Source: Pelagicoccus sp. (GTDB lineage Bacteria; Verrucomicrobiota; Verrucomicrobiia; Opitutales; Opitutaceae). From it: DNA of 64,000 bases. A program made the position numbers and the translations under genes. Of this stretch, positions 43,900-53,531 are shown in pieces. Within the stretch, counting starts at the first letter, position 1; each line of letters opens with the position of its first letter. The stretch covers positions 1 through 64,000 of the forward strand of contig JANQRJ010000011.1 of the NCBI GenBank assembly GCA_028284635.1, written 5' to 3'. The notes under the pieces are model-generated. The model searched no databases and had not been told where the DNA came from. It saw nothing but the letters and a program-made list of their open reading frames with translations.

Positions 43900-44697
43900 C
43901 TATGGGTAGATGTAGGCGCCTCGATCAGCCTGGAACGATACTGGATTGCCAGATACAGTGACACTGTCAGCCATGACAAAGGCAAATTCGATGGCGTGGT
44001 ACCCAATTACCCCGTTGTTCAAAGAGTGAGAGTTGTTGACGATTACTGAAGAGCCTCTCGCGCTCATGTAGCCGCTTCCACCATTGTTGCTGCTTGTTGA
44101 ATAGTGTGCCTCGATAGTTGAGTTGTTAGTGGCATAGAAGCCATGGCTAGAGTTACTGGTACTAGAAGCGAATAGGCAACCAATGCTAGAGTTGTCTGCT
44201 GCCATTATGCCGATATTGAAGTCTTGAACGATTATTTCAGGTCCGCATATCAATCCGGACCCATGATTTACGTAAATTCCGTGTATTGGATTGGATCCAC
44301 CAACGAGCGTAAAACCGTTGAAGAGCTTTAGTCTTGCTCCTCCCGTTACTCTCATGCCAAATGCGGAATCCTTGAAATTTAAAACGACTTGCGTTGCATC
44401 TGATGTATTGCCGAGGAGTTGGATTCTATCCGCGTTTGGATGATTTATGGAGATGGTTTCTTGCGCGTTGTAGGTTCCGTTTGCGACTTGAATCGTCACT
44501 GTTGCATCGGATTTGATCGATTTTCCGGAAAGAGAGTCGATTGCTTCCTGTATGCTCATGTAGCTTGATGGAACAGAGAGGGTAATGTCTTCGATGACTA
44601 CGCCCCCCTCGATAGCGGTTAGTTTTGCTGTTGCTGAAGCTGGGATGGCTGCGATAGAAGCGGAGATTATTACAAGATTTAGGAAACCTTTTTTCAT
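43900..44697 (-). CDS. Secreted right-handed beta-helix (pectin-lyase-like) protein
   Basis: A 265-residue protein with a signal peptide ending near IPASATA. SYMSIQEAIDSLSG and VTIQVANGTYNAQETISI match the start of pectin-lyase-like proteins. Repeated short beta turns rich in Asn/Ser/Gly (GIYVNHGSGLICG, GFYATNNSTIEAHYSTSSNN) follow, as in the parallel beta-helix fold. No catalytic residues can be assigned, and the protein may be a binding or structural homologue. The gene and its flanks are clearly AT-richer than the surrounding genes, which points to recent acquisition. Confidence 0.78.
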   Translation of the reverse strand: MKKGFLNLVIISASIAAIPASATAKLTAIEGGVVIEDITLSVPSSYMSIQEAIDSLSGKSIKSDATVTIQVANGTYNAQETISINHPNADRIQLLGNTSDATQVVLNFKDSAFGMRVTGGARLKLFNGFTLVGGSNPIHGIYVNHGSGLICGPEIIVQDFNIGIMAADNSSIGCLFASSTSNSSHGFYATNNSTIEAHYSTSSNNGGSGYMSARGSSVIVNNSHSLNNGVIGYHAIEFAFVMADSVTVSGNPVSFQADRGAYIYP

Positions 44698-44972
44698 TTT
44701 CTATTTGGTTGTTATTTAGATTTGAGATTTGATATTAACTGAGAAGTTACTTGAGTCAAGTTGTTGCTGGTTCCGACGTTGCCTTCATAAGTGAGGTTCC
44801 TTGTTACTCGATGTCTTGCTGAAGGAAGCTGCAGAGGGAGAAGTGCCTGAACTCAGGCAGCCTGTCTGAGAAAATTACTGCTTTAGACTGGTGAGGTCTC
44901 GTATATAAATTTGTATTTTATAATGGACCTAACGTAGGTTAGGGGTGAGATATATGAAATCTTTTGCGTTTA

Positions 44973-45462
44973 TCAGCTCCTGTTCTTCGTGTCTCCGTGG
45001 TTAGCAATAGAGCTTCGAAGAGCGATTCCGGCGCAGTCTGCGCACTGGGTTACGCTGCTTTCGTAACTGTAGAGGCAAATGGGGCAGTAGCGATCTCCTT
45101 CGGGGTTTTGTGGGGCATCGAGCCAGGTTTGGTGGTCGATTTGATCGTTTAGCAGAAGGGCCTCCAAGGTGGCCGGTTTGATTGCCGACTTTTCCTGATA
45201 GTGGGCTTCTCGCCAGGATCGCTGCAGTATAGCGAGAGCTGCTGGGTTTTCGCAATTGGCGCTGAGGGTGGCGAATGGACTCCAGCTTTGCGTAGAGTTC
45301 GTCGCTGCAACGCATGGCGTGCCAAGGCAGGATCGCGGTGTAGGGGGTGAGCTTGATGCAGTCGGCCCGGTTTTTTGGAAGAAGCCTTCGATGCAGGTGA
45401 TTAAAACGTGCCTGTCTCGGGACGGTAAGCGTAATCCGGTCGAATAGGTTGAAGCCCTTCAT
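44973..45462 (-). pseudogene. Frameshifted zinc-ribbon protein gene
   Basis: Reading from ATG 45462, MKGFNLFDRITLTVPRQARF continues to ELYAKLES near 45280. After that the same protein style continues only in another frame: ATLSANCENPAALAILQRSW, then EALLLNDQIDHQTWLDAP and a CPIC...CADC zinc ribbon, to the stop at 44973. A single-base deletion (or a read error) near 45280-45290 explains this. The family is unknown. The 275-bp gap between this gene and the beta-helix gene holds nothing I can identify. Confidence 0.55.
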
Positions 45463-45899
45463 GATATAGGTGGCCTTTTGCCGCCGCAATACTCTGGAAT
45501 CTGACTCGTGTTGGCGTATAGCGAACGATGCGGAAATCCGCTCCTACATCCGACAGACCAAACATATAAATACCGTATTTGCTCAAAAATTCGAAATTCG
45601 CCGAACTCACTATTCTCCGTTTGACTATTTCCCTATGTGCAGGATTTCACATATTCCAGAAGTTTATTTTTTATATAATTCTACCCGAATGAAGAGAAAT
45701 TAAGTCCTGTAAAATGAATTCACCTATGGATTTCGCAAATATTTTTAAGGATCTGAACCATCGACCTCGCAGCTGTTTTTCACTAGTCTAGATCGATGCG
45801 AACCGCCAAACGAAAGCTCAAAGCGCATAATCCGATCTACTGAGGTATCGCCGCTCCCCACGAACGTAGCCTCTACCGTCAACCCGCTCTCGCAAACGT
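45463..45899. other. AT-rich gap without a recognisable gene
   Basis: This 437-bp stretch is clearly AT-richer than its flanks (for example ttattttttatataattcta near 45663). It contains the track ORF at 45470-45703, whose composition does not resemble a protein. It probably holds the promoter of the sulfatase gene that starts at 45900. No repeat family of the window occurs in it. Confidence 0.5.
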
Positions 45900-47342
45900 A
45901 TGACCGCAACTTCCCCCAGCGAACCCGCCCACATTCTACTCATCACCATGGATGAGCTGCGACGCGATGCCCTGAGCTGCTATGGAGGCCAGGCCATTCG
46001 AACGCCCCATATGGATCGCATCGCTGCAACCGGCTATCGCTTCGACCGAGCCTACTGCAATAGCCCCTGTTGTCTGCCCAGCCGATGCTCGATCCTGACC
46101 GGCCAATACCCCCACAACAACCAAGCCTATAGCAATTTTCGTCCTAGTATCCTAACCCCGGATACGCCCAATCTATACAACCTTCTACGCAACGCGGGCT
46201 ACACCACTAGCCACATCGGCAAATGCCACTACAGCCCCGCTCCCTATGACAAAGCCTCGAAAACCGAAACCCTAGACATCGACAACCCCAAAGCCTTCTA
46301 CGAATCGCTTGGCATCGACTACCTGATCCTGCAAAACGGAAAAAACGACTCGATTCGCTTCTGGAACGACTACAGCCGCGAACTACAAGCCGCAGGGTAT
46401 CTCGACACGTATCGAACGAAAAACTACGATCCCGAAAACGCCATGGTCTATCCCTGGCCCGGTCCCAACGAGTGGCACCCCGACGCCTGGGTAGGACGCA
46501 AAGCCCAGGAACGCATCGCGGCGCTCTCCCCGGAAAGTCCCTCATTTACCTGGGTGTCTTTCAGTGGTCCGCATTACCCCTTCGACGCCCCGGAGTCCTA
46601 CTATTCCTGCGTCGACGAACAAAGCCTCGACGATATCGTCTTTTCCGAAAACGACTTGGCTCCAGATAAAATCCAGCACGCCGCCTTCCACGGGGGAATC
46701 GGCAAATTGGCAGAAGGGCGCAACCTCGCTCCCGACCGTTCCTGCAAGAACTACACGCGAGACTACTGGCGACGCCTTAGACGCGCCTACTTCGCCAACA
46801 TCGCGCAAATCGACGACTGCATCGGCGCCGTAATGCAAACCGCAGAAGAGCGATTTGGCAAAAACCTGCTTGTCATCATCACCACCGACCATGGCGAAAT
46901 GGCAGGCAACCATGGCCTATGGGGCAAAAACAACTGCGGCTACGAAGACGTGCTTAACGTACCGCTCCTAGTTCGTTTTCCTCGTCAAGAGAGCGTCCAA
47001 TCTTCCGATGCCAAAGTCATGCTAGTCGATCTGCTTCCCACCTGCTTAAGCGTCGCCGATATTCCACTACCCGAAGTCGACGGTCGCGACTTAAGACAGC
47101 ACCTAGACACCGAAGGCTATCCTTACATACTCGCTGAAGCCGAGCAGTTTTACACTATCTCCGACGGACGCTACAAACTCGTACGCGCCAAGCCGGCCAA
47201 AGAAGTGAAGCAAGAATTCTACGATCTCCATGAGGATCCGCACGAGTTCCACAACAAGATCTGCGACCCGGACAAGCAGACCCATATCAACCGCTTGCAA
47301 TCCGCGTTGCTAGACAAGCTGATAGACCAACTCTTGCAGTAG
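45900..47342 (+). CDS. Type I (S1) sulfatase, no signal peptide
   Basis: A 480-residue sulfatase. The metal-binding start is HILLITMDELRRDAL, the formylglycine motif is C58-L-P-S-R62 in CCLPSRCSILTGQYPH, and TTDHGEMAGNHGLWGK is the C-terminal metal motif. It differs from the two sulfatases near the window start. Again no signal peptide or lipobox is visible. It stands alone, so its substrate and regulator are not indicated by operon structure. It presumably desulfates an imported algal saccharide. Confidence 0.93.
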   Translation: MTATSPSEPAHILLITMDELRRDALSCYGGQAIRTPHMDRIAATGYRFDRAYCNSPCCLPSRCSILTGQYPHNNQAYSNFRPSILTPDTPNLYNLLRNAGYTTSHIGKCHYSPAPYDKASKTETLDIDNPKAFYESLGIDYLILQNGKNDSIRFWNDYSRELQAAGYLDTYRTKNYDPENAMVYPWPGPNEWHPDAWVGRKAQERIAALSPESPSFTWVSFSGPHYPFDAPESYYSCVDEQSLDDIVFSENDLAPDKIQHAAFHGGIGKLAEGRNLAPDRSCKNYTRDYWRRLRRAYFANIAQIDDCIGAVMQTAEERFGKNLLVIITTDHGEMAGNHGLWGKNNCGYEDVLNVPLLVRFPRQESVQSSDAKVMLVDLLPTCLSVADIPLPEVDGRDLRQHLDTEGYPYILAEAEQFYTISDGRYKLVRAKPAKEVKQEFYDLHEDPHEFHNKICDPDKQTHINRLQSALLDKLIDQLLQ

Positions 47343-47481
47343 GTGGCCAACTCCCTGCAGAGGAGCGTGCCCGCCTTCGCCGCCGCCCGCCGGGCCGTCC
47401 GCAGTGCAAGATCAAGCTTCGCCGGAAGGCTTCCCGACTTGCCGAGATTCCTACCTTTTTGCATACCCCGCTCCTCGGAGT

Positions 47482-47605
47482 GTGTTGAAAAAGTCGATGG
47501 AGCCCTGGCGATATCGTAGCCGCGTTCGGGAGAACGCGGATCTCCCGAACCGATTCCGCGTTCTCCCGAACGCGGCTACACTAGAAAGCCGGACTTTTTC
47601 AACAC
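47482..47605. repeat. Family-6 double inverted repeat
   Basis: The outer arms gtgttgaaaaagtc and gactttttcaacac (14 bp) enclose an inner perfect 25-bp pair beginning gtagccgcgttcgggagaac (47516-47540 and 47555-47579). A single outer-type arm recurs at 59590. It takes up much of the 467-bp gap 47343-47809; the remainder is the comM-end copy and unremarkable sequence. Confidence 0.85.
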
Positions 47606-47725
47606 GCCCCTCGGGGCGGGGAAATTTATTGAAATAGATAATAGAGGGTCCAGTTTGGTTGGGAATCCAGTATTCGTTAAAGTTATATGGATAGAGCTTG
47701 AATAGATAACTAGCTATTCGGCTTC

Positions 47726-47790
47726 TATATATTCTCGGAGCAGTCGAGGCTGCGGAACTGGATGGCTTCGAGCAGGTGCTGGCTTTGGAT
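47726..47790 (-). repeat. Extra copy of the comM 3' end (65 bp)
   Basis: This segment matches 48997-49061, the last codons of comM, at 63 of 65 positions and in the same orientation. Read on the minus strand it would encode [13 protein letters not shown] and end in SENI plus stop, as comM does. It lies 19 bp downstream of the stop codon of the agarase-like gene, so that gene is bracketed by two copies of the comM end, 1271 bp apart. I read it as the second boundary of an inserted cassette. Confidence 0.85.
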
Positions 47791-47809
47791 GGTTTCGGAG
47801 TCCGTCGGT

Positions 47810-48973
47810 TCAGTCTTGAGGTTTCGACTCGTTGTCATCTTCGCCCATGGCTTTGGCGAGGGCCTTTTTATTGGCTTCGGCGACGCGATCCACGATTTCG
47901 TAGGGAGTGCCGTCCATGCGTAGCAGTCCCTGCTTTTGGGTGTCTGGTCGGTTGGCTCTAGGAATGCTTTGGAACTGGCAACGAGTGTATCCAATGAGGC
48001 GCGGGTGGGACAGGGCGGCCGTCACGAAGGTTTCGTAGTAGTCGACGTATTCCTCGGGCGTGTCGTGCGTCCATCTCGATATCGTTTTGGGGTACTCGGG
48101 CGTGCTGAAGCCTCCGACGTGATCGGAGATGTATATGGGTTTTCCGTAGCGATTGTAGAGCTCGTGATAGAAGGTCGGATCGAATTCGCGGGTGGTGGGC
48201 TGGAGGCTGATGATGTCGATATAGGGCAGGGCGGCGCGAATGACGGCTTCGGGCATGTCGCTCTCCCTGTATCTGTCGCCTAGGATGAGTCGCTGCGGAT
48301 CGTGCTTCTTGAAAGAGCGGTAGGCGGTGGCGTACAGCGTTTTGGCGATCTCGCCTAGAAAATCGTCTTCGGGAGCGTTCGGATTCTCGCTCCGCCATGC
48401 CTGCCATGCTTGGCGACCGGGAGCGTCTTGCGGTAGAGACTGGAAGAACTCGATCCAGCTTGGTTGATCGCGCTTGCGCCTGGCCCAGATGGGATAGTCG
48501 GTCCAGTAGTAGCCGATCAGGTGCGGCCAAGAACGGTACTCCAGGCAGATGGCTTTGATCTTCTCTTCGGTCTTCTTTTGGAATTCCGGGTCGAACACGT
48601 CTTCGTAGTAGAAGCTTTTTCCTTGTCTATAGCTGGAGGTCTGCAGCAGGTTGACGGCTTGGGGATGGGGAAAGACTTCCATCAGCCAGTCTGGATTGTA
48701 GGAGCCGCCAGCGTTGAATCCCCAGTTTCGCAATTGTTGAATGATATCATCGGGTTTGCCCGTAGCGGATCCCAGATGATTTATGCCGAGAGAGCGAAAT
48801 CGCTCGCCGTTTGGTTTTATCAAGTAGTTGCGTCCGTCTATTTCGGCGAGTTGGAAGACTTTTTCTGGGGCGGGAGCGGCTGTCTTTTCGTTTTGATCCT
48901 CTGCCAGCGCTGGGATTGGCAATAGTCCGAGCGAAATCAGGACTGGGGTGGCGATTGAGAACGTTGTCTTCAT
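47810..48973 (-). CDS. Secreted agarase-like TIM-barrel protein, catalytic residues doubtful
   Basis: A 387-residue protein with a signal peptide (MKTTFSIATPVLISLGLLPI...ALA). The rest looks like a glycoside-hydrolase TIM barrel of the beta-agarase-related type: FRSLGINHLG, a strand ending GYYWTDYPIW, ILGDRYRESDMPE and KPIYISDHVGGFSTPEYP. In active relatives the fourth and seventh strands end in catalytic glutamates. At the corresponding places here I see TDYP and SDHV, without Glu. It may be a non-catalytic or differently acting member. The gene lies 22 bp after comM on the same strand and is bracketed by comM-end copies, as in an inserted single-gene cassette. Confidence 0.7.
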   Translation of the reverse strand: MKTTFSIATPVLISLGLLPIPALAEDQNEKTAAPAPEKVFQLAEIDGRNYLIKPNGERFRSLGINHLGSATGKPDDIIQQLRNWGFNAGGSYNPDWLMEVFPHPQAVNLLQTSSYRQGKSFYYEDVFDPEFQKKTEEKIKAICLEYRSWPHLIGYYWTDYPIWARRKRDQPSWIEFFQSLPQDAPGRQAWQAWRSENPNAPEDDFLGEIAKTLYATAYRSFKKHDPQRLILGDRYRESDMPEAVIRAALPYIDIISLQPTTREFDPTFYHELYNRYGKPIYISDHVGGFSTPEYPKTISRWTHDTPEEYVDYYETFVTAALSHPRLIGYTRCQFQSIPRANRPDTQKQGLLRMDGTPYEIVDRVAEANKKALAKAMGEDDNESKPQD

Positions 48974-48995
48974 GGCTCGTTTAGTTTTATGGTCT

Positions 48996-50531
48996 TTATA
49001 TATTCTCTGAGCGGTCGAGGCTGCGGAACTGGATGGCTTCGAGCAGGTGCTGGCTTTGGATATTCTCCGAGTGGTCGAGGTCGGCTATGGTGCGGCTGAC
49101 TTTCAGGATGCGGTCGTAGGCCCGGGCGGATAGTTTGAGTTGCTCCATGGCGCGCTGGAGGAGGTCGCCGAGATCGGGGCCGATGGGACAGTGCTCGCGG
49201 ATGGCCTTGTGGTTCATATCCGCGTTGGAGCGGATGTTCGTATTGGAAAATCGGGTACGCTGGATGTTGCGGGACGCTTCCACGCGTTCGCGGATGGCGG
49301 CGGAGCTTTCGCCGGGCTTGGCTTCGCGAAGCTCAGCGATGCTGAGGGCGGGGGCTTCGATGTGCAAGTCGATGCGGTCGAGCAATGGCCCGCTGACGCG
49401 CTGGCGGTACTTTCGGACTTGGTGGGGCGAGCAGCAGCATTCCTTTTGCTGGGAGCCGAGGTATCCGCAAGGGCAGGGGTTGAGGGCTGCTACGAGCATG
49501 AAGTTGCAGGGGAGGGTGACTTTGCCGGCCGATCTGGAGATGGTCACGCTGCCGTCCTCCAGCGGCTGGCGCATGACTTCGAGAGCGGAGCGCTTGAACT
49601 CGGGCAGCTCGTCCATGAAGAGCACGCCGTTGTGTGCGAGGGAGATTTCGCCTGGGCCAGGGATGCTGCCGCCGCCGAGCAGGCCGACGTCGCTGATGGT
49701 GTGGTGCGGGGCGCGGTAGGGGCGGCGTTTCTGGAGGCGAGTGGCTTGGGTGGTCACGCCGGCGGCTGACTCGATTTGCAGGATCTCGAGAAACTCGTCG
49801 TGGCTGGGCTCCGGCATGATGCCGGGAATGCGCTTGGCGATCATGGACTTGCCGGAGCCGGGCGGGCCGATCATGAGGAGATTGTGTCCGCCGGCGACCG
49901 CTATCTCGACGGCTCGCTTGACGGTGGACTGCCCTTTGACTTCGGCGAAGTCCATCTCGGCTTTGTCGGGATTGGGGTCGAAGGCGGTCTTGCCGGCGAG
50001 GTTCGGCAGCTCGAGTCCGCCCTCGATGAAGCGCATGGCCTGGTGGAGGGATTCGACTCCGTAGACTTCGATGCCTGAGACGAGGCTGGCTTCGCGGGCC
50101 GAGGCGAGGGGCAAGAGCACTCCACGTTTTCCGCTGGCTCGGGCTTGCATGGCAAAGGCGAGACCGCCGCGGATGGGACGAGTGGCTCCGGATAGACTCA
50201 GCTCTCCGGCGACGAGGTAGTCGCGCAGTCGTTGTCCGCCCTCGAGCTGGTTGGTGGCGGCAAGGATTCCCAGAGCGATCGGAAGGTCGTAGATGGGTCC
50301 CTCCTTGCGGAGGTCGCCTGGGGCGAGGTTGATGGTGGTGCGGGTCTGCGGCTTGCGGTAGCCAGAGTTGGCTAGGGCGGAGAAGACGCGATCGTCGGAC
50401 TCCTTGACCGCCGCGTCGGGCAGGCCGACCATGATGAGGCGGGGATCGCCGCTTTCTCCGGAGTTGACCTCGACCATGACTGGGGCTGCCTGGATTCCTT
50501 GCAAGGCGGCGGAGGAAACGGTGGCGAGCAT
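48996..50531 (-). CDS. comM: YifB/ComM family Mg-chelatase-like AAA ATPase
   Basis: A 511-residue protein. The N-terminal ChlI-type domain begins [20 protein letters not shown] and includes [19 protein letters not shown]. Walker A is [11 protein letters not shown], Walker B is in [11 protein letters not shown], and [10 protein letters not shown] with downstream cysteines is a family feature. The C-terminal AAA lid has [20 protein letters not shown]. ComM homologues are hexameric helicases that aid branch migration during natural transformation. The last residues ([14 protein letters not shown]...LDRSENI) contain a small self-duplication matching the repeats described separately. It is transcribed away from coaE. 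Confidence 0.94.
   Translation of the reverse strand: MLATVSSAALQGIQAAPVMVEVNSGESGDPRLIMVGLPDAAVKESDDRVFSALANSGYRKPQTRTTINLAPGDLRKEGPIYDLPIALGILAATNQLEGGQRLRDYLVAGELSLSGATRPIRGGLAFAMQARASGKRGVLLPLASAREASLVSGIEVYGVESLHQAMRFIEGGLELPNLAGKTAFDPNPDKAEMDFAEVKGQSTVKRAVEIAVAGGHNLLMIGPPGSGKSMIAKRIPGIMPEPSHDEFLEILQIESAAGVTTQATRLQKRRPYRAPHHTISDVGLLGGGSIPGPGEISLAHNGVLFMDELPEFKRSALEVMRQPLEDGSVTISRSAGKVTLPCNFMLVAALNPCPCGYLGSQQKECCCSPHQVRKYRQRVSGPLLDRIDLHIEAPALSIAELREAKPGESSAAIRERVEASRNIQRTRFSNTNIRSNADMNHKAIREHCPIGPDLGDLLQRAMEQLKLSARAYDRILKVSRTIADLDHSENIQSQHLLEAIQFRSLDRSENI
48997..49061 (-). repeat. comM 3'-end segment repeated downstream
   Basis: This is the comM-internal partner of the copy at 47726-47790. 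A shorter echo of its first 20 bases (tattctctgagcggtcgagg) recurs 60 bp further into comM at 49061-49080 (tattctccgagtggtcgagg). The gene end thus carries its own partial tandem duplication. Confidence 0.85.
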
Positions 50532-50732
50532 GGGGGACGAATTGCGGGGTTGGGAGAGGAGGATTCAAAACGCTCTCCGACCTAAGGGATTTTGCAAGGG
50601 TATTTGTGCGGAGATATACGAGTCGTGATGCGGTACCAAACTCTATCGAGTTCGGTAAGCCCAGGCGACACTTTACCCACTCCAATGGTGAGGTGGGTTG
50701 TTTTCGAGCTAGACGCTTGTTTCGCGACGGCT

Positions 50733-51323
50733 ATGCCTTCGGGGGTGCGAATCGGTCTGACAGGCGGAATGGGCTGCGGGAAGTCGACGGTTGCCGGACT
50801 TTTCCGGGAGCGGGGCTTTGGCGTCTTGGACAGCGACGCGATCGTGCACGACTTGCTGGCGGAGGATTCGGAGACGATAGAAGCGGTCCGGCGAAGTTTT
50901 GGGTCGGAAGTGATCCTGCCGTCGGGAGGCGTGGATCGAAAGGCTCTTGGCCGGATCGTTTTTGGGTCCCCTGAGAAGCTGGAGTTGCTCGAAGGCATCT
51001 TGCATCCAAAAGTACGTGAACGCTGGCAAGGGGTGTCTTCGGATGGGGGAAATTGGGTGATCGAGATCCCGCTTCTCTTCGAAAAAAACCTTCAGAAAAA
51101 CGTTGATGTCACCGTTTGCGTGTTCTGTGATCCGCAAAAGCAAGCCAGTCGTCTGGAGTCGCGAGGTCTAGATCGGTCTCAGGCAGCGGCTCGCATCAGG
51201 CGGCAAATGCCCTTGTCCGAAAAAGCCTCTCTTGCGGACTACGTGCTGCTAAACGATGGCTCCTTGGAATTCCTTTCCGAGCAGCTGGACCGTTTGATCT
51301 CCCAAACAAAAACCCTTCTTTAG
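50733..51323 (+). CDS. coaE: Dephospho-CoA kinase
   Basis: From the ATG at 50733 the enzyme has 196 residues, the normal size. The ORF-track start at 50592 adds 47 residues outside the family. RIGLTGGMGCGKSTVAGLF is the P-loop, and VLDSDAIVHDLL the CoA-substrate segment. HPKVRERW and SRGLDRSQAAARIRRQMP follow in the usual order. It phosphorylates dephospho-CoA in the last step of CoA synthesis. rho begins 89 bp downstream, an order seen in several Verrucomicrobia. Confidence 0.94.
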   Translation: MPSGVRIGLTGGMGCGKSTVAGLFRERGFGVLDSDAIVHDLLAEDSETIEAVRRSFGSEVILPSGGVDRKALGRIVFGSPEKLELLEGILHPKVRERWQGVSSDGGNWVIEIPLLFEKNLQKNVDVTVCVFCDPQKQASRLESRGLDRSQAAARIRRQMPLSEKASLADYVLLNDGSLEFLSEQLDRLISQTKTLL

Positions 51324-51411
51324 AAAAGTTCTGACGTAACAATGCGCGACTGTTGTGGTCGGCATTTCGCAAAGCGCCCGGCGCCGCGCTCTCTCCCCCC
51401 ACAAACCTGAT

Positions 51412-53352
51412 ATGTCTACCGATATAGAATCAAGCGAAGGTTCGAATTTGCCTCTGGATTACGGCTCTTCCGACGCTCCAGTGAAGAAGACGGCCCGCAA
51501 GGCCGCGAAGAAGGCTGCCAAGAAAGCGGCTCGCAAAACCGTCGCCAAGAAGACTGCTTCCAAGGCTGCGACGACAGAGCCTGCCCAGGTTTCCGAGGCT
51601 CCGGCCGAGGTTCCGGCTCCCAAGAAGGATGGCGAGTTCCGTCCATCGGACTTTGGCGGTCGCGGCTCGCATGCCGATGAGGCGCTCCCAGAGCCTGCAG
51701 TGGCGGAAAACAGGGAAACTCCCTCGGCGAACGGCAAGGAGGAGCCGAGCTATCGGCAAGAGTCCCCTGAGACGGCTCGCTTGAAGCGCCACGGGGACGA
51801 GGATGATGACCAGCAGAAGCGAGCTCAGGGCAAGCAAAACCACCAGCAGGGTCAGAATCAGAATCCCAACCGCAAGAAGGGCAAGAAACAGCCTTTTCAG
51901 AAAGGCGGCAAGCACCAGCACAAGCAAGGCAAGCACAACCAGCAAGGCGGAAAGGGCCAGCAGGGCGGTTGGCGCCAACCGCCCCCTCCCAGCGAACGCG
52001 ACTACCTGGAGGGCGAACTGCCTGCAGCGGCCAGCCTTGCCAAGAAGGCCGATTGCGACTCCCAGTTGGCCGAGCTGGACAGTTCCAATCCCATAGTCCT
52101 GGCCGAACTCTACGAGCTAAAGGTCGATCCACTGATTGCCGCAGTCAAGGAACTCGGAGTTGCCTTCGAGGACAAGCCGGGTCGCAAGCAGGCTCTCGAA
52201 GGGCTTTTCAAGTTCGCCCGCGAGGGCAAGCGCGTCTTCAAGGACGAGGGCTTTCTCGACCTGACCGATGCTGGCCACGGATTCGTGGTGCATCCAGCCA
52301 GCAACTACCAACTCAAGCCGGAAAGCGTCTTCGTCCCTGCGTCATTGATAAAGGAGTACGGACTCCAGCGCGGTCACCGTCTCGAGGTCCTGGCCAAGGC
52401 GCCTGAGGAAGGCGAACGTTGCCCTGCTGCTCTCCGCATCGCCAGCGCCATGGGCCAGCCGCCGGAGGAGATGGAGAAGGTCACGCCCTTCGAGGACCTC
52501 ATACCGTATTACCCGACGGAGCGTCTCGTGCTCGAGACGCCGATGCCGAGCAACAACAAGAAGGATGTTTCCATGCGGGCTTTCGACTTGCTCACGCCCA
52601 TCGGCTTTGGCCAGCGAGGGCTCATCGTCGCTCCGCCACGCACCGGCAAGACGGTTCTGCTGCAGGGTCTGGCCAATTCCATTCAGGAAAACTGGCCGGA
52701 TGCCCATCTCATCGTGCTGCTCATCGACGAGCGTCCGGAGGAGGTCACCGACTTCAAGCGCCGGGTCAAGGGAGAGGTCGTCAGCTCCACCTTCGATGAG
52801 ACTGCCACGAGCCATGTGCATGCTGCCGAGATGGTGGTTGAAAAAGCCCGGCGCATGGTAGAGCAGGGCGAGAAGGTCGTCATCCTGCTCGACTCGATCA
52901 CTCGTCTGGCCCGGGCCTACAATACGCTGGCGAGCAATAGCGGCAAGATCATGTCCGGCGGTATCGAGGCCACCGCTCTGCAGAAACCCAAGCGCTTCTT
53001 CGGCTCCGCTCGCAACATCGAGGACGGCGGCAGCCTCACGATCATGGGTACTGCTCTAGTGGATACGGGCAGCAAGATGGACGAGGTGATCTACGAGGAA
53101 TTCAAAGGCACCGGCAACATGGAGACCCATCTCGACCGCGACCTGATCAACAAGCGCATCTTTCCCGCCATCAACTTCGAGCGCAGCGGCACCCGCAAGG
53201 AAGAGCTGCTCTATCACCCGCAGGAGATGGAGAAGGTGCACAGCCTGCGCCGCGTCATGCAAGGCGTGCCGGGCATGGAGGCTATGGAGATGCTGATCAA
53301 GCGGCTCAAGGTCACCAGCAATAACGTCGAGTTTCTCATGTCCCTCAAATAG
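51412..53352 (+). CDS. rho: Transcription termination factor Rho with long disordered N-terminus
   Basis: From the ATG at 51412 the protein has 646 residues, against about 420 in E. coli. Residues about 20-60 are Lys/Ala-rich ([18 protein letters not shown]). Residues 120-215 are rich in Gln, Asn, Lys and Gly ([20 protein letters not shown]), a disordered, RNA-binding-like insertion. The folded part follows: the cold-shock primary site ([20 protein letters not shown]), Walker A APPRTGKT, Walker [17 protein letters not shown], and Q/R-loop region [17 protein letters not shown]. The core looks fully functional. Long low-complexity Rho insertions occur in Bacteroidetes and Actinobacteria. Confidence 0.96.
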   Translation: MSTDIESSEGSNLPLDYGSSDAPVKKTARKAAKKAAKKAARKTVAKKTASKAATTEPAQVSEAPAEVPAPKKDGEFRPSDFGGRGSHADEALPEPAVAENRETPSANGKEEPSYRQESPETARLKRHGDEDDDQQKRAQGKQNHQQGQNQNPNRKKGKKQPFQKGGKHQHKQGKHNQQGGKGQQGGWRQPPPPSERDYLEGELPAAASLAKKADCDSQLAELDSSNPIVLAELYELKVDPLIAAVKELGVAFEDKPGRKQALEGLFKFAREGKRVFKDEGFLDLTDAGHGFVVHPASNYQLKPESVFVPASLIKEYGLQRGHRLEVLAKAPEEGERCPAALRIASAMGQPPEEMEKVTPFEDLIPYYPTERLVLETPMPSNNKKDVSMRAFDLLTPIGFGQRGLIVAPPRTGKTVLLQGLANSIQENWPDAHLIVLLIDERPEEVTDFKRRVKGEVVSSTFDETATSHVHAAEMVVEKARRMVEQGEKVVILLDSITRLARAYNTLASNSGKIMSGGIEATALQKPKRFFGSARNIEDGGSLTIMGTALVDTGSKMDEVIYEEFKGTGNMETHLDRDLINKRIFPAINFERSGTRKEELLYHPQEMEKVHSLRRVMQGVPGMEAMEMLIKRLKVTSNNVEFLMSLK

Positions 53353-53417
53353 GCGACTGAGTACCGAGTGGTCCGACTGAAAAGATGGAGAATCCGCAAA
53401 TGCATCGTTTCTCGCCT

Positions 53418-53480
53418 GTAGCCGAAGTCGATAGACTTTGGATGATAGGCGGAGGTCCAAAGTCTATCGACTTCGGCTAC
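53418..53480 (+). repeat. Family-4 repeat with perfect 25-bp arms after rho
   Basis: The arms beginning gtagccgaagtcgatagact (53418-53442) and their exact reverse complement (53456-53480) enclose a 13-base loop. No T-run follows, so it is a strong hairpin that could protect or end the rho mRNA and not a textbook terminator. The other family-4 copies lie at 31492 and 37695. Confidence 0.85.
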
Positions 53481-53531
53481 GGATCGATCAGGCGATTTTA
53501 GCCAGACTCCGTCTCGAACTCTTCCTGAATC

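Noticed and set aside
45470-45703. 77-residue ORF in the AT-rich gap
   Set aside because: Its composition does not resemble a protein, and it has no motif and no likely start context.
48997-49080. Direct repeats at the comM end considered as a CRISPR-like array
   Set aside because: Only partial copies exist, the spacing is irregular (60 bp, then 1.2 kb), and the sequence is coding for a conserved protein end.
51355-51411. Upstream start of the rho ORF, and the similar early start of coaE at 50592
   Set aside because: The added residues are not family-like, and internal ATGs at 51412 and 50733 give the expected N-termini.
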